64,000 bases of DNA from positions 186,001-250,000 of the forward strand of contig JAHLTZ010000007.1 in NCBI GenBank assembly GCA_025786725.1. Reading direction: 5' to 3'. A program made the position numbers and the translations under genes. Every line of letters begins with the position of its first letter. The stretch's first letter is position 1. The notes below the pieces were generated by a model. The model was not told where the DNA came from, ran no database searches, and saw only the letters and a program-made list of their open reading frames with translations. This document shows positions 47,118-58,073 of this stretch, in pieces. Origin of the DNA: Syncephalis fuscata (taxonomy: Eukaryota > Zoopagomycota > Zoopagomycetes > Zoopagales > Piptocephalidaceae).

Positions 47118-47509
47118 TCATTTGATTTTTATCCAGTCAAGTGTTAATTGGTATTGTCATTGCATGTTTGTTAAGTGTGTTGGTTAAATAAATGATATGA
47201 TAGTGGCAACAAAGAGATGTATGTATTTACATTGAACTGAAATGATTTTAATAAAGAAATATATGGCGTGTTTATTAAAGTAACAGCATCTTATGATAAT
47301 AACTTTTGCTGTTGTTTATTTAATGTTATGCTTATTATTTGTTAAGATTAAACAGTCATTATTTATTTGATTGGAAAGCTATTGATACTTAAATAGCTAG
47401 ATTACAATTCCATTTGATACATCTATACACTATCCATTCAACATAACATCAATGATTTATTTTATTTATGCCTTTTATTACAATTCATTAGCAATTTAGT
47501 ATGATTTGA

Positions 47510-47800
47510 ATGCCAAATAACTATTTTTGATAACATCCAATCTATTGAACATGATGATGGATGGTGAGTGACATCAATCATCAGATACCATCATTGTAGA
47601 TTTATTATCCGGTATGCATATATCATTCTATTATATATTAAACACTTTTCATTAATAACTAATACTCATTTAATGCTACTTCTATTATTTATGAGCCTTG
47701 AATTGCTTTGATTACTTTACTTATTTGCTGCCTAGCGACCAGAGTGAAGCAAATAGGTATGCATTGCGTACAATATAAACAATACAATGTTTTATAAAAT
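47510..47800 (+). repeat. dispersed non-coding repeat, copy C (partial)
   Basis: Matches copy A at two places: the GGTGAGTG...ATC...GATTTATTATCCGGTATGCATATAT block (A: 15309-15385) and GCTGCCTAGC...TATGCATTGCGTACAATATAAACAA (A: 16371-16447). About 1 kb of copy A between these blocks is absent, so C is internally deleted. Confidence 0.65.
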
Positions 47801-47919
47801 ATTTGCTATTTAAATATTTACTTAATGGAAATTACATGAGCTATGATAAGTAATTGCATTTATTAAATCACTCCGTCAATATTAATAATTTACTAACTAC
47901 CATTGTCTAGAACATAATA

Positions 47920-48610
47920 TTGGAATTTTCTCAATGTGACATAAACTGTATTGATTTATCTCCAGCGTTATCGAAAGTCAAGCTTCCTGTTAATGTCAAG
48001 TTTGAACTTATAAATATGCTTGAAAGCAGGCATGTTAATCATCGGCATAAATGGCAAATACTAATCATTCAAATAATATAGCTATTTGTTGCGAGGCCAA
48101 TACATTCAATTATATTTATATGTGAATGTTATTTGGAGCAGTTTCGAGAGACTATTGGCCTATACTTATCAAGGACATGGCACGCGTTTGCTCGGCTGGT
48201 GGTACTATTGAAATTGTCAAATTTCCCCTTTACTACAGGATGTTAGTCCAATTAGTCAAGAAATAAACATTTGGTATAATGCTGTCATTGGCATGAACAA
48301 CGTCGACTTGAATAAAGTCTAGTAAATATTGTAACGATGCAAGATGCCGGTCTACAATTCCAGAATAAAAAACACTTGAAAGTTTCACTTGGCCAATGGT
48401 GCGATCAAATGAGTCGCCAAGACTAGCATAATGTGGCCGCTTTAACCAGCACACTAAGCGAGAAGCTTATAGCAGCCAATAATATTACATGAGAAAGACT
48501 TGATCATGCCCTTAGCAAAGTACGCGAAGAACCTGTCGCTAATCATGTTTACGAGAAAACGGGTGTTTTTGTTGAACGCAAGTCATGGAAAGTAGCCAAT
48601 AACAGTGGTG
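47920..48610 (+). pseudogene. decayed SAM-dependent methyltransferase
   Basis: Plus-strand fragments in several frames reproduce the order of a fungal class I methyltransferase: CIDLSPALSKVKLPVNVKFE and LINMLE (SAM-binding strands 2-3), NTFNYIYM-stop-MLFGAVSRDYWPILIKDMAR, VCSAGGTIEIVKF (post-motif strand), ISQEINIWYNAVIGMNNVDL, HLKVSLGQWCDQM-like, ALTSTLSEKLIAANN and LDHALSKVREEPVANHVYEK. In-frame stops and frame changes are numerous and not limited to homopolymers, and the first SAM-binding motif (GxGxG) and N-terminus are missing. The fragment begins just after repeat copy C. I infer a truncated, inactive copy of a methyltransferase gene. Confidence 0.7.
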
Positions 48611-49122
48611 TATACATGACAACCAATTGATTATTATCATGCTATAAACATCGACGGTTATGTTACACAATAAGCAGTACTTTCGGCAAATCTATTAGTA
48701 ATGTGCTTATACATTGTTTCAGTGTTCGAGTAACTATAAAGGTACCCCACAATTCTTTGACAATGAGTAATATACTGCAATTTTATTCAAATTCCGTTTC
48801 ATCGCAGTTTTACTTTGTATTATGACGTATACTAGCCAATCACTAGTCTGTTACATATCATTACAACACATTTTGTGGCAATGGCAATCAGATTAAATTA
48901 AACAACGCATCATGTTGTAGCTCAGGCTTCGGGATAATGATAACACGTGCGGGTACAACACTTTTCCTAGAACGGTGTTTTTAATAGCCGTGTGAGTGAC
49001 TCATGCTTTATTTCCTATCTGTATTTCAAATAGGTTGGGATGAATAAAAGTACGCGATTAATATCCGCCTCTACTAATTAAATCTATTATTCAAAGCAAC
49101 AGCTGCACACTTGTTTTACATC
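48611..49122. other. spacer upstream of the Gfo/Idh gene
   Basis: AT-rich, no coding signal. Presumably it carries the promoter of the gene starting at 49123. Confidence 0.45.
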
Positions 49123-50443
49123 ATGTCTGAACCAACTACTTTGTCCCCCGGATTATTTACTCGCCTATGGCGTTTGGCATTTCCGCAACCGCCCCTAACA
49201 AAAGAACCTGTAAGTCAGCAATTATTATGGCACTATTAACCAGTACTAATCGACGTATTATTTATTATTTACTAGAATGCTCTACGAATTGGTATTCTTG
49301 GTGCGGCAAACATAGCACCTATGGCTGTAATTTTGCCTTCACGTCTTATTCCAAGTGTTATTATTTCATCAGTAGCTGCACGAGATGAAGCACGTGCCAA
49401 AGTAAGTAAAACAGCAATAGAGAAGAAGAGTGATATATATATATATATTGATCATACACTGATGATCTGTACGTTCCTATTTTATTATTAGAAATTTGCT
49501 GCCAAACATCAAATCCCTCACACACACTCGTCGTATGACGCACTTGTCAACGATGAAGGCATTGATGCCGTCTACATTCCACTGCCCAATGGGCTGCATT
49601 ATGAATGGACACTTAAAGCCATTCAAGGTAAGAAATATCCTCTTGACTCCAATAATAACCTGCTGACCTGTCATGGCTATATGAATCACCCTAGCTGGCA
49701 AGCATGTTTTGCTGGAAAAACCATCATCCGCCAATGCTGAACAAACAGCCGAGCTGGTTGCAGCTGCAGATGCAAAGGGCGTTATACTTCTTGAAGCCTT
49801 TCATTATCGCTTTCATCCGGCAACAAAGCGTGCAGTGGATATTCTAAATAGCGGCGAATTGGGCGGGGTGCAGCGTATCGAGTGCAATGCTATTGCTCCA
49901 AATGTATTTGGTGACGACGACATTCGATTCAACTATTCGCTCGCGGGTGGCGCATGCATGGATATTGGCTCGTATATGTTACATGCAATTCGCCTAATGG
50001 CTGGTGGCGGCATACCGGATCATGTTGAGGCAACTGCCCAATTGACGTCACCTGAAGTAGACCATACAATGCACACACAACTAACATTTTCCAACGGCAT
50101 TGTCGCCAAAGGTACTGCATCACTAAAAGCTAGCTGGTTTAACTTCATGCCAACGCTGAAAGTGACCGGCACAGACAAAGAAATGGAAATCAAGAACTTT
50201 ATTCTTCCAAGTCTATGGCATTCAATTCGTATACGGTCATCTGATACTGGCAAGTCATTGCGAACAGAAAAGTGTTACGGCAACGGGGACATGACCTATA
50301 CCTATATGCTGCGTCACTTTGCGGAATTATGCCAACGCCGAACAACCGAAATGATTGTGAGCCACAAGGACACCCTTAATAATATGCAAACCATGGATAT
50401 GGTTTACAAAGCAGCAGGACTCACGCTACGTGGTACAGTCTAG
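49123..50443 (+). CDS. Gfo/Idh/MocA oxidoreductase (dihydrodiol / D-xylose 1-dehydrogenase type)
   Basis: NAD(P)-dependent dehydrogenase. Exons 49123-49209, 49276-49401, 49492-49627 and 49695-50443 join without frame breaks to 365 residues. The Rossmann motif is LRIGILGAANIAPMA, followed by VAARDEARAKKFAAKH (dinucleotide ribose-binding strand), IDAVYIPLPNGLHYEW and the family signature LLEKPSSANAEQ (EKP, catalytic lysine region). The C-terminal domain has AFHYRFHPATKRAVDIL and GGACMDIGSYMLHAIRLM, where the aspartate/histidine pair expected in dimeric dihydrodiol dehydrogenase and fungal D-xylose dehydrogenase sits. A hydrophobic N-terminal stretch (LWRLAFPQPPLTKEP) is not a clear signal peptide. 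Cosubstrate choice and sugar or diol substrate cannot be told from sequence. Confidence 0.9.
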
Positions 50444-52114
50444 CCCTTTGAACAGCACATCCTATGAATGTTTTGACAAAGCTTTGATCGTAGCGGTTGA
50501 ATAGTCACAATAGCTATTATTAGAATAAAATGCATTATTGTATTGTTAGCCATAACAATCAACTCTCGCTTAATCAAAACAACCATAACATGTGACATCA
50601 TCACGAACAGTATCAAATGATTGTTGTTGGCATCATTCGTGTAGCAATAAAATGTTCTAATTGCGTTGAAAATACTTTTAGGTGTCAGTATACATGAAAG
50701 AAATAACAAGTTATTGTCATTGTTTATTATCGAAATGCACTGCATCAATAAAGCAGTGTTACTGTTGCCATTGTTATTGTTATTATTATTAAATATAATT
50801 GATAGAGTGAATATCTTGGCCAGACAAGCAATAGTTGTAGCACAAGAAAGAATGGATAACAAGCGAATAAAAAGTTGTTTGTCCTACACGTGAAAACGTA
50901 CAGATTAACTCGACTTTGTACGAATTGGTTCTGCATGCACGTCTGCAGCTATACAGGAATTGTTAAAACCAATTTGTCCGGCGACAAGTTTTTACTGTTG
51001 ATCCGGAAAGGACGTGCATTATTCTTTACAAATTTGTAAAAATTCCTTGGCTGAACAACAACAATAAAGAGAATAAATCGTCACAATTCAGCTATCGCTA
51101 GTTGTAAGAGAACGGCGATAATTGCTAACAAACCCGTTCGTATCAAACTAAACAGAGTAACAGGCTATGCACATTATCCAGATATTTCTACCAAAATGCT
51201 TCCGTTTTCGCGTTACAATTGACTAATGACACGTGTTCCTGATCAGAATTAAGGAAGAAAAGCGGAGAAAAGTGTTGTTTTGGTATTTCGTCCATCACTA
51301 TCATAAGCACTTACACCATCAAAGCTATGATAACCTTTATGTTTATCTCCACGTCGTATACTTGCCTTCCTTGGCCCTAGACAAGATGATCAGTATGCGT
51401 TTACTAATGCTTGTACGGCAATCCACAACATTAGCGCCAGGCTGCAAGTGGGCTGCACTGGCGGCAGATGGGCGCGTACAGAGAGCTGCACCTCAGAAAG
51501 GTATTCGAACTCCATGGCCCATTACCACAACACGTACACACACGTACACACACGTACACACATTAAGGCCTATCGGACGGTGATACTTCTTTTGAAGTCA
51601 AATGGCTCGTGGTCGTTTCTTGATACAAATCATCGTTACAATTTACTGCAACTGTAGGATAGAGTGTAGGGGGGGATGGTGTTGAAACAGTGTAATGCTT
51701 CATGGTGAATACAGTGATGTTGTCAGTAGAATGGTCGGTGTAAACATATCCGTAATGAACACAAATAGCATCTCTCACATTGCTGTGCTTGCCCTCACTG
51801 CTCTCCATTCGCCTCATCCAACCGCCTCCTTCCTTCCTTGCCTATCTGCTTGCTCGTTCGCTCGTTTCACCTTCCCTCTCGAGTAAGCGCCGAACGGTGG
51901 ACTTTGGCCGCATTTGACAGCAGCATTGCATCGACTTGACCAATTTAAATGATGTCAGTGCTGCAAGTCGCCGCCGCCCCCTCCACTTGTCTACTTACTT
52001 TTGGCCGGCGTTATTTTCCACAAATTAAGATTTTATTCCTTTGGCGTTATTATACTATTAGTTTATGTGTTATTAATTTGCTAAAGCTTTTCTACTTTAT
52101 ATTAATGCACCGAC
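50444..52114. other. spacer between Gfo/Idh and lipase-like genes
   Basis: Open frames here lack ATG or splice continuity. It contains a tandem ACACGTACACAC repeat at 51530-51560 and a pyrimidine-rich stretch (51780-51880) that may be promoter or 5' leader. Confidence 0.5.
51530..51560. repeat. ACACGTACAC tandem repeat
   Basis: Three near-identical 10-bp units containing the palindrome ACGT. Confidence 0.85.
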
Positions 52115-54063
52115 ATGTCTAACATGGCCACGGTAACTACTACTACTACAGCTACAGCAGCCATGGCAACAAAGCATTATCGTCGGCCTTTAAACCGCAA
52201 AACAGCTGACCTCAGATTAAACAACACATCGACAATCATTATTAGCACACCAATTGATGATGACAATGGTGGCAACGCCGATAGCAATGGTTGCGATGAT
52301 CATTATTCTTTATTAAATAGTCCGCCTGCCATGATACCCAATGGTATTGCTACCGAACCACACTCAACACTATTGCACACCATGATTTCTAAACATGCTA
52401 CACCTAGCGATGACTATACTGACGATGACGGCGAGTACGAAGAACTACCGCCTGTCGTCGTAGTAGATGGCTTTCTAAGTTGTGGTCTCCCAGATTATTG
52501 GGGTCCACTGGAGGAACTATTTGCAGAGGATCTTAAACAGTCACGGTCATCGTGCAACGAACACGATCCATTACTTATCCGAAAAAAACCAACACAAAGA
52601 CGGGTCCTGTTTGTAACACCTGGATGTTCCTCTTCTCTTCATGACCGTGCGTGTGAGATCTTTTATCAATTAAAAGGTGGAATTGGTAAGTAATAATAAT
52701 GGCGATAATGTAGTATAGATTGCTGCCTTAAATGATATTTATTAATGTGGCATTCCAATGGTATGTTTATTTTTTAATTAGTTGATTATGGTGAAAAACA
52801 CGCTTGCCAATTCGATCATGCTCGATTTGGTCGTGGCTATCGTGGTAAGTAATAATGGTGTTTGTTGTTACTATGGCTTCTGATGACTTATTTTTGTAAC
52901 ATATTTATTTCCAGGACTTTATCCACAATGGTCGGCCGAAAAGCCAATTCATTTCATTGGCCATTCTTTGGGTGGCAATACATTACTGGCTCTACAGCAA
53001 TTACTAACTGAAAAACACTTTTCCGACCATGCTACCTCTCCTGATATGATGGTATCACTCACTGCGCTATGCTCCCCACTTAATGGCACTCCATTTGTAC
53101 ACTCCATGGGTGCAAAAGAAGGTAGCGCACTTGGTCCAATCCGTATTGGTCACGGCGGATGGTGGCTATCACGTTTAGCCCACATCTACGAATACCTGGG
53201 CCTTCGTCTGGCCTATGACTTTAATCTTGACCATTGGGGGTTCCGCACCGAGTTCAATCCTAGTTTACTTCCGCTTGAATCAAGTGAATTTGAAGGCAAT
53301 ATATTTGTTCTTGTCTTTGTCTGGCTTTATGTCATTGCTGAATATCTATACACGCTTATAAGCCGTTTTGGTCAGCTGTGCCGTTTTCTCGTTTTTAGCC
53401 CGTGCTACGATCGATTCGACAACCTGGCGACTGATTCTGTACCGGCCATGTGTGCCAAGTTTAACGCTAAATGGCAACCATCCAAGCGCACATGGTATCG
53501 CAGCTATACAACGTCGATTAACGACATCTCTATACCTAGCCAGGCATTGAATATGCCTTCCTGGATACTTTTCCTAGGACAGAAGATTGTGAAAAGAGGC
53601 GTTCAAAAAGCCTTTAACAAACCAGCCGATTTCGGCCAGTCGATTGGTCGGTGCAAACAATGTCATTCGACCGATGACTGGCTAAAAGGCGATGGCGTCG
53701 TTCCATTGCCTTCACAATTCCATCCTCACTGTTGCTGGTAAGTTATCCGCTAATTAAAGGTCCATTCAGTCCTTGTACTAACGTCACCGCCTTAATAGCC
53801 AACTCAACTGCCTTCACGATGTGTTGTACGACAACACCAACGACGGTACGACATCCGAGGAAAACGCCTATGCTTCCCAACCGCCTCTTCCAGGCTCGGG
53901 ACATTGGGAAACTGTAAATGTAGCTAATTCGCACCATGTTGGCATTGTACCATACAGATCAGCACCAAAAAATACAACACCATGGAACCGAGTCTTTAAC
54001 GACTACGCCCGTTGGTTGCGACAAATAGATGAGGCACGAGCTGACCCGCCTTATTCCAATTAA
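52115..54063 (+). CDS. alpha/beta hydrolase, lipase-like (family I.5-type fold)
   Basis: Predicted ester hydrolase. Exons 52115-52685, 52782-52844, 52915-53737 and 53799-54063 join in frame to 573 residues. After a disordered 110-residue leader the domain begins VVVDGFLSCGLPDYWG, RRVLFVTPGCSSSLHDRA and VDYGEKHACQFDHARFGRGY, as in bacterial-type lipases of the Geobacillus L1 group and their eukaryotic relatives. The nucleophile is the serine in FIGHSLGGNTLLALQQLL. The catalytic aspartate is likely in KGDGVVPLPS and the histidine in NSHHVGIVP. LTALCSPLNGTPFVHS matches the substrate-pocket strand. A hydrophobic span at about 53300-53370 (IFVLVFVWLYVIAEYLYTLI) might be a membrane segment or lid. 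Substrate is unknown. No signal peptide is seen at the chosen start. Confidence 0.85.
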
Positions 54064-55401
54064 TTGAAAAAACTTGTTAGCATTATTGTACTATTGATTA
54101 AATTACCTAAAAATAAACACCTTTTGTTTTTCTCTTGTATAATAACGATAAAATTGCACCATTAAATATTGAATATTGTTAATGGAGTAAATAATGGCGA
54201 TTTATTGTATAACACGGCCTTGTATCGTTACTTTAGTGCTAAAGTTGATAATAAAAAGTACTGCCTTTACATTAACAAGAGTTATAACATGAAACAACAG
54301 GCCAATCCAAATGACTCCTTGACTGTCCAAGCTCGCTGTAGGATATAAGGACATACTTAGTGATGCGTGCATAGTTTCAAATATTGCATTAAGAATATGA
54401 GGGCTAATGTTTTTATTCAAAAGTAGGATTTCCATTGATTACTTGTAGGATACGCAAGATTAACGGGAAATTGCCAACTAGTGTTAGGATCATTTTATAA
54501 ACAGGCCTAAATCGATGCAGCACCATGCCAGTGATGCCCCGTATTGTCGGGTAGGCCGTGCTGATCCAACATTGATGGCCATGTAGCTATCGTAATTGCT
54601 TTCGACAGCATTAAAAATTGATGCTACAATCATTTAAAGCATTTCTGCAATTTATTTTTGCTTGTTGCAGTATTTATAGCAACTGTTTGTTTGCAATGGC
54701 AAAGACTGTATTCATTCATTTCATTCCAAGCCATAGCTTCCAATCTATCACACATTGACCTTTTGCGAGCTAGTCTCCTATCAAACAGCAACACCAATAC
54801 TATATTCATAACCACCGATTGGCATAGTCTTTTTTTATTTGTTGATTTTGTTGTATTTAATTGAAATTCAATACTGATAAGGTAAAAATTGTGCCATAAA
54901 TTAGCACACTAAATAGAAAATACGGTGGAGTCGAGCTTAGTTACTACGTGGACATTTTTCCTTCCATACCCCGCCTATTTCGGGTTCATATCGCGTGATA
55001 TTAAAAGTTTGATGCTTTCAATTTTATTCGCGCTATCTAACATTCTTTAGCATAATTTGATTATACTAGTGTATTCTACTTGTTATAAGTAGTATACTAT
55101 ATTGAATTTTGCCTTATTGGCATACAAGTTATTATATCACACTAAAATGTCGCATGCTATTAAGATTATTGTATTTTTTGAACTACTGCAAACACTTGAA
55201 TACAAAGCACAGTCTTTGTTTATAATAATAATATATTATATTGCTTAGCACCAATAGTGCAGAATAATTGATGTTAGCCAAATAGCTTGTTATTTTCTGC
55301 TTGTGCCTTATTATTTATTATATTTATGTTTAGCATTATCATTTAAACAACTACTTATACTAACTTTGAAACCAAAATGTTATACATAGAAAAGCTGCAC
55401 C
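54064..55401. other. spacer upstream of ODC
   Basis: AT-rich. A short minus-strand reading near 54600-54505 (ending GLPDNTGHHWHGAASI) looks protein-like but is only about 35 codons. A 77-codon minus-strand frame (54202-54435) with an ATG has no recognised features. No gene is called. Confidence 0.4.
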
Positions 55402-57619
55402 ATGGCAAGTGTTGATTCAAACATTCCATTCATAGTTGATGTGATGGATCATTGCAGACTTGAGGATTTTTCAACAGCAACTGCTTTTGATTCCACTGAT
55501 ACTGATACTTCCAGCACTGTATCTACGCCTGACTGTGTCAAGCTAGATCAGGAAGAACATCCGTTTGTTAATCTTGGCTCATCACCCTGGCTGGAAAGCG
55601 AGTCTGTGTCTGTGAAAACACTAACAGAAAGCTCTTTGACATATGAGGAGGAGTGCAGCAGCTCGGATGACGAGGATATTGGCCTAAGCCGCTTGTACGC
55701 ATCCGAGGATGATATGGTCGATTCGGTTGAAACGGCCAAGAAAATATCCATCAGAAATGCCGTGTATTCACGACGTGTTTCTTCAACCACTTCTGTACAT
55801 ATATCTCAATTACCATCGTATCCGGAACTTAGTCAAAGCGCATTCGAGGGATTTAGAAGCTGTGTAATGCATCATAATTCGCGCCAACAAATTATGGATA
55901 CAATTATTAAAACTATCAGGCAGGCCGAATCAGCTTCAAACTGGAAGAATATTTCTAATACATCGCTCGATATTGCACCATTGCTCGTCAGTGAAGATTT
56001 AAGCTTCGACGCTCTTAACGAGGATGTGTTCTATATCGCTGATATGGACGAGGTTCGTCGGCAATATCGAGAATGGATAAAACTGCTACCACGTGTAGAT
56101 CCGTACTATGGTAAGCTTTTGTATTATAATTTAAATATTAGTGCTAACAAATCAACAGCGGTCAAGTGCAATCCCGATCCCGTATTGTTACAAGTTTTAG
56201 CACAAATGGGCGTTAGTTTTGATTGCGCAAGTAAGGTAAGTGTCGAGTATAAATACTCAAATTAGACTAATAGCTCAAATGACTACTAATTATGTGTAAT
56301 AGAAAGAGCTGGAAAGTGTTTTAGCATTGAAGATATCTACGGATCGTATCATCTACGCAAATACTTGTAAGCCTTCATCTCATCTGCATTATGCAGCTCA
56401 AAATCGCGTTTCACACATGACATTTGATAATTCGGATGAGCTTTGGAAAATTCGCAAATTTTATCCAAATGCACGCTTGCTTTTACGAATTCGTGTCGAC
56501 GACACACATAGTGCCTTACCTCTTGGTAAAAAGTTTGGTGCCACATTAAAAATGGTACCACAGCTACTTATACTTGCCCGCCATCTTGGTCTTCAAATAG
56601 TTGGCATTAGGTAATATTGATCGATTAATGTTGTACACTAAAATAACAACTATGTGCATAGCTTTCACGTTGGTTGCGGCTGCCATAATCCTCAGGCATA
56701 TGTCGAGGCAATACGTATGGCTAAAAAATGCTTTGTTTTGGGAGAAAAGGTTGGCTTCAAGTTTAACATGCTTGATATTGGCGGCGGCTTTCCCGGTGGT
56801 GGACTTGAATACACCGACACCTCCGACAGCCAACAGCTCCCCGACCCAAGTGGAGGATCAGAAAAGCTTGCAAGAAAAGGAAGCTTTAGTAGTTTTACCA
56901 GTTTGGCCAATTTGGCAGCACTATGGCGATCTAAGCCTCAAATCACTACCTTCGCTCACTTAGCCGAAGCCATCAACGAAGCACTCAATCAATGGTTCCC
57001 ATTCGGTTCAGGTGTTCGTATTGTCGCAGAGCCAGGAAGATATTTTGTTGAGCGCGCCTATACTCTAGCTGTATCTGTCATTGGAAGACAAATCTACAAA
57101 CCAAATAGTCGACGCTACCGTCCACCCCAACTGTCATGTAAGCAATCAAACCAATAGTTATAATAGTAATAATAGGCTTTATTCTACTGTTGTACTAATC
57201 GTTAAATTATGATGACCATTAGACACTATTAGTGATGGAAAATATGGAAGTTTCCATATTCCGTATATCGATCGGCTTATTCCACGTCCGCACGTGATAC
57301 GACGCAATGGTCGCTTTATCATCAATGATACAGACATTGAATCGCTGCCTCTTTACGCGTCGACAGTCTGGGGTCCTACCTGTGACTCGACCGATATTGT
57401 CCATAAAGCTGTTCTTTTGCCCGAGTTGAACATTGGCGACTGGCTAGCCTACGATAACATGGGGGCCTATACTCTGGCCGCAGCATCTTCTTTGTAAGCT
57501 ACTTTAAAACCTTTGATAGCAATACAATAGCTAACTAACGTTATTAAAGTAACGGCTATGGCCAAAGCCGTATTGTTCATATTAATCTGGAATCACTAAC
57601 TTCACTATTGAATATCTAA
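55402..57619 (+). CDS. ODC1: ornithine decarboxylase
   Basis: PLP enzyme forming putrescine from ornithine, first step of polyamine synthesis. Exons 55402-56110, 56159-56235, 56303-56610, 56662-57137, 57223-57493 and 57550-57619 join in one frame to 636 residues, longer than typical ODC (about 430-470). The extra length is a 220-residue Ser/Asp-rich N-terminus and a 45-residue insertion after GGGFPGG. Active-site residues: the PLP lysine in YYAVKCNPD, the glycine motif IGGGFPGG, EPGRYFVE (PLP ring Asp/Glu region), the catalytic cysteine in WGPTCDSTD and YDNMGAYT. The HVGSG phosphate-binding motif reads HVGCG. The last intron ends TTAAAG. No antizyme-binding element can be judged. The frame is intact and the gene looks functional. 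Confidence 0.92.
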
Positions 57620-58073
57620 TCAATTGATTATTATCAATAAACATGGCTCCATACCACTGGTGATTATTTAAATGCAGCCTATATTTTGTTGTTACAATTA
57701 TACTTTAGTTGCACCTTTGCCGAAAAACAATACAAATCATTTACTTTTTGTTTACTAATTAATTAGCTTTACATGCATTGATATACTATCCTATCCATAA
57801 TTAATTACTAAATAATAAATTAATAATGCCCATTTAGCAATTGGACTTTATCTATTGATCGTATGAAGAGCCAAAATCAACTAAATTAATACACAAAACC
57901 CAGCCATTTTAATAAATATACTATCGTTTTTGGTATAACACATCTAGCCAATCAAACACTGACAGCGATTGTATTACAAAACTGGGAGAGTAACGCGTTA
58001 GCACCGCCAACGATAAACCATTTCAATCTTATTACTGCCTTTATACTAAATTTATTTGCTTAACTATCCGGTC
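57620..58073. other. spacer between ODC and SND1
   Basis: AT-rich, no coding signal. The SND1 ATG sits after a short leader. Confidence 0.5.

Larger units (their letters stand above)
44795..47505. other. gene-poor tract with scattered coding traces
   Basis: No complete gene is visible. Two minus-strand readings with cysteine-rich protein character are listed separately (45042-45205 and 46932-47117). A plus-strand stretch at 45295-45760 has a broken protein-like reading (YLSNTVINCVDRLI, CAKWQEYLGESENTR, LIKNGCIWLCFSCIGQ) with in-frame stops, perhaps a decayed gene. The remainder is AT-rich. Confidence 0.4.

Noticed and set aside
46858-47187. 104-residue hydrophobic plus-strand frame
   Set aside because: It has no ATG at its start and is antisense to the more protein-like cysteine-rich reading. 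Hydrophobic antisense frames of this sort are common artefacts.
50440-50862. 140-codon minus-strand frame next to the Gfo/Idh gene
   Set aside because: Starts with a TTG, is Asn/Ile-rich and overlaps the 3' end of the neighbouring gene. No features of a real protein.
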